From: Alistipes sp.
GTDB lineage: Bacteria > Bacteroidota > Bacteroidia > Bacteroidales > Rikenellaceae
Length of the DNA stretch: 64,000 bases
Assembly: GCA_017399485.1 (NCBI GenBank)
Contig: JAFQCA010000025.1
Location: 82,553 to 146,552, forward strand
Direction: 5' to 3'
Positions 8,050-16,442 of this stretch are shown one piece after another; position 1 is the stretch's first letter; every line of letters starts with the position of its first letter. A program made the position numbers and the translations under genes. Under the pieces are notes generated by a model. The model did no database searches. It saw only the letters and a list, made by a program, of their open reading frames with translations, and was not told the origin of the DNA.

Positions 8050-10233
8050 TTAAAAGTCGTAGCCTACGATTTTGTCAGCATAATCGCTCCAACCGTCAGC
8101 AGTTTTGTATGCATCAACAGATGAGGTAGGAACATATATTTTCATATCATTGCTTACCTCTCTAAAAATGTAGCCACCATTTGAACCGAGTGTAGGAGGT
8201 GTAACTGATTTGCAATATACAGTAGATAAGTTCGTGCAATTAGCAAACGAATAAGCACCTAAAGATAATACATTTTGGGGAATTGTAATAGTAGTAATAC
8301 TCTCACAGCCGTAGAAGGCATTGCTCTTTATGGATGTTACACTACTTGGAATAGAGAATTCTTTTAGATTCGTACACCTTCCGAATGTTTGTTCATTTAT
8401 TGTTGTGACATTTTGCATACCGAACACATACTGTAAGTTTTCGCACGATTCAAATGCAGCTTTGCCTATTTCAGTCACGCTGTTGGGGATAAATATGGAT
8501 TTAATATTAGTACAATCAGCAAATGCATATCCGCCAATTGTTTTAAGTCCATCAGGCAGATTTATTCTGGTAGTTTCGCTTCCTAAATTAGAACATCCAA
8601 TAAATGCACGGTAGCCAATGTGTTGCAAATTAGAACTAAAAGATACAGATTTAATATTTTTGCAGTTGTTAAAGGTGTCTTCCGCAATTGTTGTTACGCT
8701 ACTTGGAATTGATATGCTACCTTTGCATCGTGTATTATTTGGTGCAATGGCATATAGTACGCCATCCTTTATCAATGTATCATTGTATGAAGTGGCAAAT
8801 TTGCTATATATGTAAGTGAGATTTTCACATCCGCTAAATATCCCATATCCTAAATTTTCTATATTGTCAGAAATAGTAGCATATTTTAATAGATTGCATC
8901 CCGCAAACGCACTATTCCCAATGGTTGTTACACTATTTGGTATGATAATATTTTTTAGTGAAGTGCAATTGGTAAATGCGTTAAATTCAATAGTTTTTAT
9001 ATTGCTAGTCAAGTCTATCTTTTCAATTGACTCACATCCATAAAAAGCAAAAGGACCAATAGTTGTTAATTTCTCGGGTAGCGAGACAATTTCCAAATTA
9101 CAACAATGTATAAATGCATTGCCGCATATTTCCAAAATGCCGTCGGGAAGAGTGATACTTATTAATCTGTCACATTTGTTAAAAGCGTTATCTCCTATTT
9201 TTGTAATATCGTTGTTAAATTTGATAATGCCTTTTCCATTAGAATATGAGTTGCTAACAATCGTTGCACCGAAACAATTAATATCATTAGGTGAAACAAT
9301 TTTATTGTCTGTAGATGTGTACCATATCTCGTTATTGGGAGGAGTATCGCTATCCAAAAGAGATGCTCGAGGAATAGTTATTACAGTTCCATCTGTAAGT
9401 GTAAAATAGACATAATCATCATCATAAGTTACATCTTCGAACATAGAGTCTCCGTTCTGACCGTCCTTGCCATCTGTACCGTCTTGACCATCCTCGCCCG
9501 TTGCCTTGCCAAGTTCGGTCCACGTCGCTCCGTCATCGTATGAGATGTACCAATAATCATTTTCGATTTTTAATTTAGGTGTAATGCCGTCCTTACTGTC
9601 AACGCCATCTTTGCCGTCAGCGCCATCCTTGCCGTCGACTCCATCTTTGCCGTCTTCGCCGTCCTTGCCATCGACTCCGTCCTTGCCATCGACTCCGTCT
9701 TTGCCGTCAGCGCCATCCTTGCCATCTTCGCCATCGGCTCCGTCAATACCATCTTTTCCGTCGCGGCCTTCGGCTTTAATCTTGTTACCGTTGTTGTCGA
9801 GTAACCACTCGCCATCCAATGTCCAATAATAAATGCCGTCAACATCCTGCTTTACACCGATAATCGGAGTGTAGCCATCAGCACCATCTTTTCCGTCGGC
9901 GCCATCCTTGCCGTCAGCACCATTTGCACCATCCTTACCGTGATAGATAGTTACTGGGCTACTCTTTGAAAAGGTAATCGTATAGCCGACGGTCTTGCCA
10001 TCTTCGGTAATAGGGGTTACACCCGTAACATAATCATTATTCTTGAGCGCATCAACTAAAGTCTGTAACGACGAAATGTTGGTGTTCATCTGTCGGCATA
10101 ACTGCTCAAGTGTAGCAATGCGACCTTCAAGCGAATTGAGTTTTGTCCAGATTTCACTGTCGTCAAAACTTTCGCTACATCCTGCAACTAATAGTATTGT
10201 CGCAGAGAAGAGATAAAAGAGAAATTTTTTCAT
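8050..10233 (-). CDS. surface lipoprotein: DUF4988-like N-terminus, collagen-like repeats, BspA-type leucine-rich repeats
   Basis: 727 residues. A lipoprotein signal ends at VAGC (Cys19). Residues 28-65 look like a short coiled coil, and the following beta segment (ITEDGKTVGYTITFSKSSPV) fits DUF4988. Gly-X-Y triplets of the GKD/GAD type occupy about 99-120, 156-216 and 246-262, separated by two modules with a Trp-Tyr core (IYYWTLDGEWL; YWYISYDDGATW). From about 315 to 695 there are 20-odd-residue BspA-type leucine-rich repeats (I-x-x-x-A-F-x-x-C). The C-terminus KIYVPTSSVDAYKTADGW is the usual end of these proteins. It is probably displayed on the outer surface as an adhesin or host-contact protein. 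The collagen part has no proline, unlike animal collagen. Confidence 0.85.
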   Translation of the reverse strand: MKKFLFYLFSATILLVAGCSESFDDSEIWTKLNSLEGRIATLEQLCRQMNTNISSLQTLVDALKNNDYVTGVTPITEDGKTVGYTITFSKSSPVTIYHGKDGANGADGKDGADGKDGADGYTPIIGVKQDVDGIYYWTLDGEWLLDNNGNKIKAEGRDGKDGIDGADGEDGKDGADGKDGVDGKDGVDGKDGEDGKDGVDGKDGADGKDGVDSKDGITPKLKIENDYWYISYDDGATWTELGKATGEDGQDGTDGKDGQNGDSMFEDVTYDDDYVYFTLTDGTVITIPRASLLDSDTPPNNEIWYTSTDNKIVSPNDINCFGATIVSNSYSNGKGIIKFNNDITKIGDNAFNKCDRLISITLPDGILEICGNAFIHCCNLEIVSLPEKLTTIGPFAFYGCESIEKIDLTSNIKTIEFNAFTNCTSLKNIIIPNSVTTIGNSAFAGCNLLKYATISDNIENLGYGIFSGCENLTYIYSKFATSYNDTLIKDGVLYAIAPNNTRCKGSISIPSSVTTIAEDTFNNCKNIKSVSFSSNLQHIGYRAFIGCSNLGSETTRINLPDGLKTIGGYAFADCTNIKSIFIPNSVTEIGKAAFESCENLQYVFGMQNVTTINEQTFGRCTNLKEFSIPSSVTSIKSNAFYGCESITTITIPQNVLSLGAYSFANCTNLSTVYCKSVTPPTLGSNGGYIFREVSNDMKIYVPTSSVDAYKTADGWSDYADKIVGYDF

Positions 10234-10311
10234 AGTAAACTGTTATTTGAACTTTTGATTGTATCAAACAATTTACTATCCGCACCTCAATAGTGGTTTG
10301 CTATAAATAGA

Positions 10312-10493
10312 AAAGCGTGGTGCTGAAAGCATATTCAAAAATTACAGGTCGTAGGATACCTCAGAGAATTAAATATGCGACAGTCCCACGCCGAAATCCA
10401 TAATGGATACGACGCGATAAAATGTCAGCCTACTCTTTTCTCTTGCGAATTTCCTACGTTCGTAATTTAAGAATAAACTTACACTTTCCGTGT
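10312..10493 (-). ncRNA. candidate structured leader or small RNA upstream of the surface lipoprotein gene
   Basis: This stretch, read on the minus strand before the ATG at 10233, contains nested complementary arms: GCGTGG (10315-10320) with CCACGC (10386-10391), GCATATT (10329-10335) with AATATGC (10372-10378), and AGGT (10346-10349) with ACCT (10358-10361). The innermost loop holds CGTAGGA (10350-10356), complementary to TCCTACG (10452-10458), which would give a pseudoknot. Two more hairpins are at 10396-10408 and 10481-10493. On the minus strand the outer stem is followed by TTTTCTATTT, so it may also terminate. I do not recognise a named family. Confidence 0.45.
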
Positions 10494-10594
10494 TCTTAAA
10501 AAATATGTTGTTACAAAATTAATAAAAATAACTAATATTACAATGTGTGGTGCGAAATTGATTTTTTTTCGAAATGTGAGTATGAAATCTTCGA

Positions 10595-10619
10595 CACCCT
10601 GTCGGGTGAAATTTTTTTT
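10595..10619 (+). terminator. weak hairpin with T run in the gyrA upstream region
   Basis: CACCC (10595-10599) and GGGTG (10604-10608) enclose TGTC and are followed by GAAATTTTTTTTG. No gene precedes it on the plus strand, so it may guard gyrA against read-through or be chance. The rest of the 550-base gap 10234-10783 is AT-rich and holds the structured leader and the gyrA promoter; I see no gene in it. Confidence 0.3.
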
Positions 10620-10702
10620 GCCCTTAAAAAGGCTAAAAATGGCTAAAAAATAGATATTTCATATCAAAATGTTCAGATTTGGATGAAAAACGCCTCTTAA
10701 AA

Positions 10703-10733
10703 TTGGTTATTTGCGAAAAAAAGAGTATTTTTG
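10703..10733 (+). promoter_or_regulatory. probable gyrA promoter
   Basis: TATTTTTG at 10726-10733 matches the Bacteroidota -7 consensus TAnnTTTG, with TTGG at 10703-10706 and a 19-base spacer. Two copies of TGCGCTAA follow at 10748-10755 and 10758-10765, exactly one helical turn apart, between the expected start point and the ATG. Confidence 0.65.
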
Positions 10734-10783
10734 TTTGATTAAAAGGGTGCGCTAAAATGCGCTAATTTTGAAAAGAGGAAACT

Positions 10784-13366
10784 ATGTTGAATGAAGAAGA
10801 AAAGAGTGTCGGTTTGACGGGGCGAATCATCCCTGTCAATATCGAAGAGAAGATGAAGTCGGCCTATATCGACTACTCGATGTCGGTTATCGTTTCGCGT
10901 GCATTGCCCGATGTACGTGACGGCTTGAAGCCTGTTCATCGTCGTATTTTGTACGATATGAGTGCCGAACTTAATCTCTATTCCGATAAGCCTACCCGTA
11001 AGTCGGCGCGTATCGTGGGTGATGTGTTGGGTAAGTTCCACCCCCACGGTGATAGTTCGGTTTATGAGGCTATGGTACGTATGGCACAGGATTGGGCTAT
11101 GCGTTATCCGTTGGTTGAGGGTCAGGGTAACTTCGGTTCTATGGACGGTGACTCTGCCGCGGCTATGCGTTATACCGAGGCGCGTATGCAGAAGATTACC
11201 GATGAGGTTATGGCCGATATCGATAAGGAGACTATCGATTGGACAACCAACTTCGATGAGACCTTGAAGGAGCCTACCGTTTTGCCTACCAAGATTCCTT
11301 TGCTGCTGGTAAACGGAGCAAGTGGTATTGCCGTAGGTATGGCTACAAATATGGCGCCTCATAATTTGGGCGAGGTTGTAGATGCTTGTTGTGCATATAT
11401 CGATAATCCCGATTGTGAGTGTGAGGATTTGCTGCAATATGTCAAGGGTCCCGATTTCCCGACAGGAGCGTTGATTTATGGCTATGAGGGCGTCAAGGAG
11501 GCTTTGCTTACAGGTCGTGGCCGTGTTATGATGCGCGCCAAGGCCGATATCGAGACAAGTGCTACAGGCCACGAGACAATCGTAGTGACCGAGATTCCTT
11601 ATATGGTCAATAAGGCCGATATGATTAAGCGTATCGGTGAGATGGTCAACGAGAAGAAGTTGGAGGGTATTTCACATATCAACGATGAGAGTGACCGTCA
11701 GGGTACTCGTATCGCCATCGAGATTAAGCGTGATGCATCGGCTAATGTTGTGTTGAATACGCTCTTCAAGAATACGCAGTTGCAGACGTCGTTTGCCGTA
11801 AATAATATCGCGCTTGTGAATGGCCGCCCGATGTTACTTAATCTTAAGGATTTGATTAAGTATTTCATCGAGCATCGTCACGATGTTGTCGTACGTCGTA
11901 CTCGCTTTGATTTGAAGAAGGCGCAGGAGCGTATGCATATTGTGCAGGGCCTTATCATTGCACAGGATAATATCGACGAAGTTGTGCATATTATCAGAAA
12001 CTCTCGTAATAACGATTTGGCAAAGCAGGCTTTGCAGGAGCGTTTTGGTCTTAGCGAGATTCAGGCTGCGGCAATCACCGAGATGCGTCTGCGTCAATTG
12101 ACGGGCTTGGAGGTCGAGAAGTTGGAGAATGAGCGTGCCGAGTTGGAGCGCCAGATTACCTACTTCAACGATGTTTTGGCCAGCGTTGATATGCAGTTGC
12201 AGATTGTCAAGGATGAGTTGCAGGAGATGAAGGAGAAGTATGGCGATGAGCGTCGTACCGAGATTGTTTACTCTTCTGAGGAGTTCAATCCCGAAGACTT
12301 CTATGCTGATGAGGATATGGTTATTACCATTTCGCATATGGGTTACATCAAGCGTACTCCGCTTGCCGAGTACCGTACACAGCATCGCGGCGGCGTAGGC
12401 GTTAAGGGTAGCGCTACGCGCGATGAGGACTTTATCGAGCATATCTATGTTGCTTCAATGCACAATACGATGATGTTCTTTACCGAAAAGGGCCGTTGCT
12501 ATTGGTTGAAGGTATATCAGATTCCTGAGGGTACTCGTACATCAAAGGGCCGTGCAATTCAGAATGTCATTCAGATTGAGCCCGATGATAAGGTTCGTGC
12601 ATATATCAATACCAAGAATCTGAACGATACTGAATATATCAACTCGAACTATATCGTGATGTGTACCCGTGAGGGTGTTATCAAGAAGACCAAGTTGGAG
12701 GCATATTCACGTCCTCGTCAGAATGGTGTTAATGCTATTGTTATCCGAGAGGGTGACCAACTCATCGAGGCCAAGATTACAAGTGGTCAGGCTGAGGTGA
12801 TGATTGCAGCGCGTGGCGGTAAGGCTATCCGATTTAACGAGAATACTGTTCGTCCTATTGGCCGTGTCGGTGCTGGTGTTCGCGGTATTGCGTTGGATGA
12901 AGGCGATGAGGTTGTAGGTATGATTTGTATTGAGCCCGATTCAATGCAGGATGTGCTGGTATTGTCGGAGAATGGTTACGGAAAACGTACCGACTTGGAT
13001 GAGTACCGTATCACTAATCGTGGTGGTAAGGGTGTCAAGACTATCAACATTACCGATAAGACGGGTAGCCTTGTGTCGATTCAGGCTGTTACCGATGATA
13101 ACGATTTGATGATTATCAATCGTTCTGGTGTAACTATTCGTACCGAAGTTAAGCAGATTCGTCTGGCTGGTCGTGCAACACAGGGTGTCCGTATTATCAA
13201 TTTGCGTGAGGGTGATGCCATTGCTTCGGTTATGGCTGTCCCTGTCAGCGAAAACGAGGATGAAACGGAAGGTGTAGTAGTAGAGGGTGCTGCAGAGGGT
13301 GTAGTAGAGCCTGTTGCAACTTCAGATGCTCCTGCCGTAACCGAAAATGCCCCTGCTGAGGAGTAA
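10784..13366 (+). CDS. gyrA: DNA gyrase subunit A
   Basis: 860 residues. GyrA forms the DNA-cleaving half of gyrase, which introduces negative supercoils. Catalytic Tyr130 lies in [10 protein letters not shown]. The quinolone-determining region [13 protein letters not shown] has Ser91 and Glu95 at the places of E. coli Ser83 and Asp87. The C-terminal beta-pinwheel contains the GyrA box as QHRGGVG (near residue 548), a slight variant of QRRGGRG, and further pinwheel repeats such as [10 protein letters not shown] and [10 protein letters not shown]. The last 45 residues are acidic. It has its own promoter and is followed at 63 bases by a TPR gene. Confidence 0.97.
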   Translation: MLNEEEKSVGLTGRIIPVNIEEKMKSAYIDYSMSVIVSRALPDVRDGLKPVHRRILYDMSAELNLYSDKPTRKSARIVGDVLGKFHPHGDSSVYEAMVRMAQDWAMRYPLVEGQGNFGSMDGDSAAAMRYTEARMQKITDEVMADIDKETIDWTTNFDETLKEPTVLPTKIPLLLVNGASGIAVGMATNMAPHNLGEVVDACCAYIDNPDCECEDLLQYVKGPDFPTGALIYGYEGVKEALLTGRGRVMMRAKADIETSATGHETIVVTEIPYMVNKADMIKRIGEMVNEKKLEGISHINDESDRQGTRIAIEIKRDASANVVLNTLFKNTQLQTSFAVNNIALVNGRPMLLNLKDLIKYFIEHRHDVVVRRTRFDLKKAQERMHIVQGLIIAQDNIDEVVHIIRNSRNNDLAKQALQERFGLSEIQAAAITEMRLRQLTGLEVEKLENERAELERQITYFNDVLASVDMQLQIVKDELQEMKEKYGDERRTEIVYSSEEFNPEDFYADEDMVITISHMGYIKRTPLAEYRTQHRGGVGVKGSATRDEDFIEHIYVASMHNTMMFFTEKGRCYWLKVYQIPEGTRTSKGRAIQNVIQIEPDDKVRAYINTKNLNDTEYINSNYIVMCTREGVIKKTKLEAYSRPRQNGVNAIVIREGDQLIEAKITSGQAEVMIAARGGKAIRFNENTVRPIGRVGAGVRGIALDEGDEVVGMICIEPDSMQDVLVLSENGYGKRTDLDEYRITNRGGKGVKTINITDKTGSLVSIQAVTDDNDLMIINRSGVTIRTEVKQIRLAGRATQGVRIINLREGDAIASVMAVPVSENEDETEGVVVEGAAEGVVEPVATSDAPAVTENAPAEE

Positions 13367-13429
13367 TTATTTGACACACGAAATAATAAATAGATTAATA
13401 AACACGTTTTTCATTAAAAGAAATTAATT

Positions 13430-14809
13430 ATGAAAAGATTAATTTTCGCGGTGTTGGCTGTAACGCTTATGGCTGCACCAATGGCAAATGCACAGAGAGT
13501 AAGCAAGGACGCTCTCACATCAAGATTAACAAAGGCTGATGCTACTATTGCAGATGCAAAGAAGGCATCAAAGGCTACTACTTGGCTTAAGCACGCACAA
13601 GAGTGCTATAAGATTTTGTCTGCTCCTACTGCCGATATCTTTGTAGGTATGCCTTTCGAGGAGGCTCAAATCAACATCGGTAAGCCGGAGTCATCTAACG
13701 CCAATGTAACTCTCAACGGTAAGGCTTATACCGAGCATATCTATCCTTGGTTGAAGTTGTATGTAGGTGCCGATAACAAGATTGGTACTTGGGTAATGAC
13801 TCAGCAGGTTAGCGACAAGGACTTGGTAGGTGCAATTATGAGTTCTTACAATAAGGCTTTGGAGTTGGATGCAAAGAAGATGATTGAGCCAGTAAGTGAG
13901 GGGCTTACTATGCTTGAGAACTATCTTAACCAGAGCGCAAGTGTTGCTATGGACGCAGGTCTTAACAAACTCGCAGCCGAGTATTATGCTCGCGCATACG
14001 CTGTTCAGGAGTCTGCAGGTTTTACAGGTGTTCCCAACTTGCAGTATCTTTTCTATTCAGGTTTCCTTTATGTAGTTGATGCACAGACTACTAATAATAA
14101 GGCTTCTTATGCTTCTGGTTCAGTTGTTTTGAACAAGGCTTTGCAGTCAGGTTATACAGATGAGGAGGGTAACATCTACTACTACCTCTACCTCTGCTAC
14201 TTCGGTCAGGATGACTCTTCGGTACGCGTTGCTAACCTTCAGCGTGCAAAACAACTCTTGATGGAGGGTTTGTCAAAGTATCCCAAGAACGACAAGATTG
14301 TTGAGGGTCTTATCAATATCTATACTACAGCCGATAGCGGCTCATTGGGTGACCCCAGCGAGTTGATTAATATGGTTGATGCAGCTTTGGCACGTGACCC
14401 CAAGAACCGCGATATGTGGTATGGTCGTGGTCGTATCTTCTTCAGCCTGAAGAACTATGAGGAGAGTATCGCATCGTTCAAGAAGGTTGCAGAACTCGAC
14501 CCCAAGGATGCACAGGTTCAGTTCTTTATTGGTTACTTCTACCTCGTACAGGCTGATTCTATGAATGACGAGATTAACAAGAAGGACTATAAGAGCAACG
14601 CCGAGTTTAACGAGGACCAGGAGAAGGTAAAGAGTGTATATCGCGCTGCTATTCCTTACTTGGAGAAGTCTTACGAACTCAATCCTAAGGATTTGCGTAA
14701 CGTAGAACTTGCCAAGGAGGTTACTTTCAAACTTCGTGACGAGGAGGGTATGATGCCTAAGTATGAGAAGTATAACAAGGCATATCAGGAGTTGAAGGGT
14801 GCAAAATAA
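13430..14809 (+). CDS. exported tetratricopeptide-repeat protein
   Basis: 459 residues with a signal peptide ending near ANAQ (residue 22). TPR-like helix pairs are clearest in the C-terminal half, for example RDMWYGRGRIFFSLKNYEES followed by KVAELDPKDAQVQFFIGYFY and further LNPKD spacing. The N-terminal part has a Lys- and Ala-rich helix and a small beta segment. A TPR protein directly after gyrA is a common arrangement in Bacteroidales; its job is unknown and it probably acts as a periplasmic scaffold. A strong terminator follows, so gyrA and this gene may be one transcript. Confidence 0.8.
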   Translation: MKRLIFAVLAVTLMAAPMANAQRVSKDALTSRLTKADATIADAKKASKATTWLKHAQECYKILSAPTADIFVGMPFEEAQINIGKPESSNANVTLNGKAYTEHIYPWLKLYVGADNKIGTWVMTQQVSDKDLVGAIMSSYNKALELDAKKMIEPVSEGLTMLENYLNQSASVAMDAGLNKLAAEYYARAYAVQESAGFTGVPNLQYLFYSGFLYVVDAQTTNNKASYASGSVVLNKALQSGYTDEEGNIYYYLYLCYFGQDDSSVRVANLQRAKQLLMEGLSKYPKNDKIVEGLINIYTTADSGSLGDPSELINMVDAALARDPKNRDMWYGRGRIFFSLKNYEESIASFKKVAELDPKDAQVQFFIGYFYLVQADSMNDEINKKDYKSNAEFNEDQEKVKSVYRAAIPYLEKSYELNPKDLRNVELAKEVTFKLRDEEGMMPKYEKYNKAYQELKGAK

Positions 14810-14844
14810 TCTTTCGCTGATATAATACCTTATTTATAATATTG

Positions 14845-14883
14845 AGATGGCTTTCCCTAAAGCGGAGAGCCATCTTTTTTTGT
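14845..14883 (+). terminator. intrinsic terminator after the TPR gene
   Basis: AGATGGC (14845-14851) pairs with GCCATCT (14869-14875), the stem extends inward through TTTCC and GGAGA, and a T run follows. The next 200 bases to 15079 are AT-rich without a recognisable element. Confidence 0.9.
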
Positions 14884-15079
14884 CGTGATTTGTTAATGTC
14901 GATTGCTGTATGATAGTATTTATTGTGCCGTTTGTTGAATAAAATTTATCATCTGTGAAATAAAATTAAATAAAAATTTGATTTTATTAAAACAATGTTT
15001 AATTTTGTCGTAGAGGTTGCTTGCAAATGTGTATGGCGACTGGATATTGAAGATAAACAATGTTAAATGGATGTAGTTT

Positions 15080-15358
15080 ATGCAGACACAAAAACGATTA
15101 CCTAAAATTTGCCCTGCGTGCGGAGGTGGCCTTAAGGTGCATACGATGCACTGCGCAGGTTGCGGCACGAAAATCGAGGGAGACTATAAACTGCCAGCCT
15201 TAATGCGCCTGTCGGAGGATGATTTGCAATTTGTGCAGGATTATATCTTGTGTGGCGGCTCGTTGAAGGAGATGGCTGTGAAGTTGCAGGTGAGTTATCC
15301 GACGGTGAGAAATCGTCTGGACGATATCATCGAAGCATTAAATGCTATGCAACTTTGA
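15080..15358 (+). CDS. DUF2089-type zinc-ribbon/HTH protein
   Basis: 92 residues. Two CxxC pairs (Cys11/Cys14 and Cys25/Cys28) form a zinc ribbon. The second half (LPALMRLSEDDLQFV, then GGSLKEMAVKLQVSYPTVRN) is a helix-turn-helix of the kind that follows DUF2089 ribbons. It probably binds DNA and regulates itself and its neighbour. The next gene, a five-helix membrane protein, starts 48 bases downstream, so the two look like a regulator/membrane-protein pair. The function is not established. Confidence 0.8.
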   Translation: MQTQKRLPKICPACGGGLKVHTMHCAGCGTKIEGDYKLPALMRLSEDDLQFVQDYILCGGSLKEMAVKLQVSYPTVRNRLDDIIEALNAMQL

Positions 15359-15406
15359 GGGTAGGATGTTATTGAAAAAGTTGTAAAATTATAAAATCGG
15401 AGAACT

Positions 15407-15967
15407 ATGAAAAAGTTTCTAAATCCATTCAAAGTTATGACCCTGCGTACGGCTATATGCTGGGGTATTGCATTCCTGATACTTACCTCTATATATTTTT
15501 GGCAGTTGGGGTTGCGTTTGACATCGCTTACGCAGTTTAATTATCTTAACGACAGATTGTGGGCTGCTACGTTGCGTCAAATTGTTGCGTGGTTGTTGTG
15601 TAGTGTGGTATTCTATGTTATAGGTTTGGCGGCCTCGCGTTCAAAGATTCGTTTCTGGGATGTCGCGTCGTATAATCTATTTGCTCGCTTGCCGTTTGAT
15701 TTATCTACTTTGATATTTGCTATTCCCGTAGTGCGCAGTGTTATGGCGCTACTTGCAGAGGGTAGCATTACAACGGCAATGCAGTATCACGGAACGCTGA
15801 CATCGGTAGGACTTTTTTCGGCTGTATTCTCTGTCTGGTATTTCGTATGGTCATATTACGCATTCTCGGTGGCTACCAACCTCAAGGGTGGTAAGGGTAT
15901 TACGCTGTTTATAGTCGGTTGGATTGTGGCCTATGTAATTTCAGGCTTTGCGCTGAGTATGTTTTAG
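15407..15967 (+). CDS. Yip1-like integral membrane protein
   Basis: 186 residues with five hydrophobic segments (about 13-34, 60-79, 95-118, 128-150 and 162-184). The pattern, with MTLRTA at the N-terminal border and an aromatic YYAFSVATNLKGGKGI loop before the last helix, resembles bacterial Yip1-domain proteins. It follows the DUF2089-like regulator at 48 bases and is probably cotranscribed with it. No catalytic residues are recognisable. Confidence 0.6.
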   Translation: MKKFLNPFKVMTLRTAICWGIAFLILTSIYFWQLGLRLTSLTQFNYLNDRLWAATLRQIVAWLLCSVVFYVIGLAASRSKIRFWDVASYNLFARLPFDLSTLIFAIPVVRSVMALLAEGSITTAMQYHGTLTSVGLFSAVFSVWYFVWSYYAFSVATNLKGGKGITLFIVGWIVAYVISGFALSMF

Positions 15968-16048
15968 GGAAGGGCATAAAGACCTTTTTAGGTTATATAA
16001 AGAGAATATTTTTACCATCAACTATTGCGATTTTACATTATTTTTCTA

Positions 16049-16056
16049 TACCTTTG
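16049..16056 (+). promoter_or_regulatory. probable promoter of the 43-residue peptide/lipoprotein unit
   Basis: TACCTTTG at 16049-16056 matches the -7 consensus. The implied start point is near 16062, giving a leader of about 200 bases before the ATG at 16262. The leader includes a run of eight C at 16143-16150. Confidence 0.6.
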
Positions 16057-16069
16057 TGTAAATATTAGG

Positions 16070-16226
16070 GTTATGGGTAATATTATTAACATATCTTGTG
16101 GTCGTATCTGGGAAATAATTCACTCAGATATGAAACGAATTGCCCCCCCCTATGCGCCCATAACTGATTGTAAATCAATAATATATCGTAAGTTATGCCC
16201 GATGATTTTGTCATCGGGCATAACTT
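16070..16226 (+). promoter_or_regulatory. attenuator-like leader with alternative pairings
   Basis: AAGTTATGCCCGATGA (16190-16205) and its perfect complement (16211-16226) form a 16 bp hairpin with a 5-base loop. Upstream, GTTATGGG (16070-16077) is complementary over 8 bases to CCCATAAC (16157-16164). CATAAC of the latter can instead pair with GTTATG (16192-16197) in the hairpin's left arm. That is the layout of a terminator/anti-terminator switch, although the bases after the hairpin (CTTGTATCTATGTTT) form a poor U tail. Structure is seen; regulation is inferred. Confidence 0.5.
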
Positions 16227-16261
16227 CTTGTATCTATGTTTAACCTATAAATAATAAATGT

Positions 16262-16393
16262 ATGGAGAAGAAAAACTATGTTGCACCCGAAGTTGAGGTG
16301 TTGGAGATTGCCGTAGAGCAGGGTTTTGCCCAGAGTGGAGTAGGTGGAGAGCCTAAGTTTGGAGGTTTTGGACCCGAGCAGGATTGGGGTTAA
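16262..16393 (+). CDS. 43-residue conserved-type peptide, unknown function
   Basis: The frame runs from ATG at 16262 to TAA at 16391-16393 and reads MEKKNYVAPEVEVLEIAVEQ followed by GFAQSG and a Gly-rich acidic tail ending in QDWG. Short genes with this type of start (charged MEKK, then APEVEVLEIAVEQGFA) recur in Bacteroidales, often next to secreted or fimbrillin-like lipoproteins, as far as I recall. It has no signal peptide or membrane helix. It lies between an attenuator-like leader and a fimbrillin-like gene 49 bases downstream. The helical N-terminus followed by a Gly-rich tail is reminiscent of precursor peptides, but no modifying enzyme is nearby. Function unknown. Confidence 0.7.
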   Translation: MEKKNYVAPEVEVLEIAVEQGFAQSGVGGEPKFGGFGPEQDWG

Positions 16394-16442
16394 TCCGAAA
16401 ACGAATCAAAGAAAGTTAACGATTAAATTACTAATTAGAAAG

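Noticed and set aside
9584..9829. Plus-strand frame rich in Ser-Leu-Pro repeats
   Set aside because: It is the antisense reading of the Gly-X-Y codons of the surface lipoprotein gene; no start signal or promoter.
10784..13366. Quinolone-resistance change in GyrA
   Set aside because: Ser91 is the wild-type residue at the E. coli Ser83 place, and Glu95 at the Asp87 place is a common natural variant, so no resistance call is made.
16025..16243. 72-codon frame across the attenuator-like leader
   Set aside because: It begins upstream of the -7 box and reads through the perfect hairpin; composition is not protein-like. A shorter frame from 16073 is possible but unsupported.
16344..16442. Longer N-terminus for the fimbrillin-like lipoprotein
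   Set aside because: It would overlap the 43-residue peptide gene and place the lipoprotein signal inside the protein.
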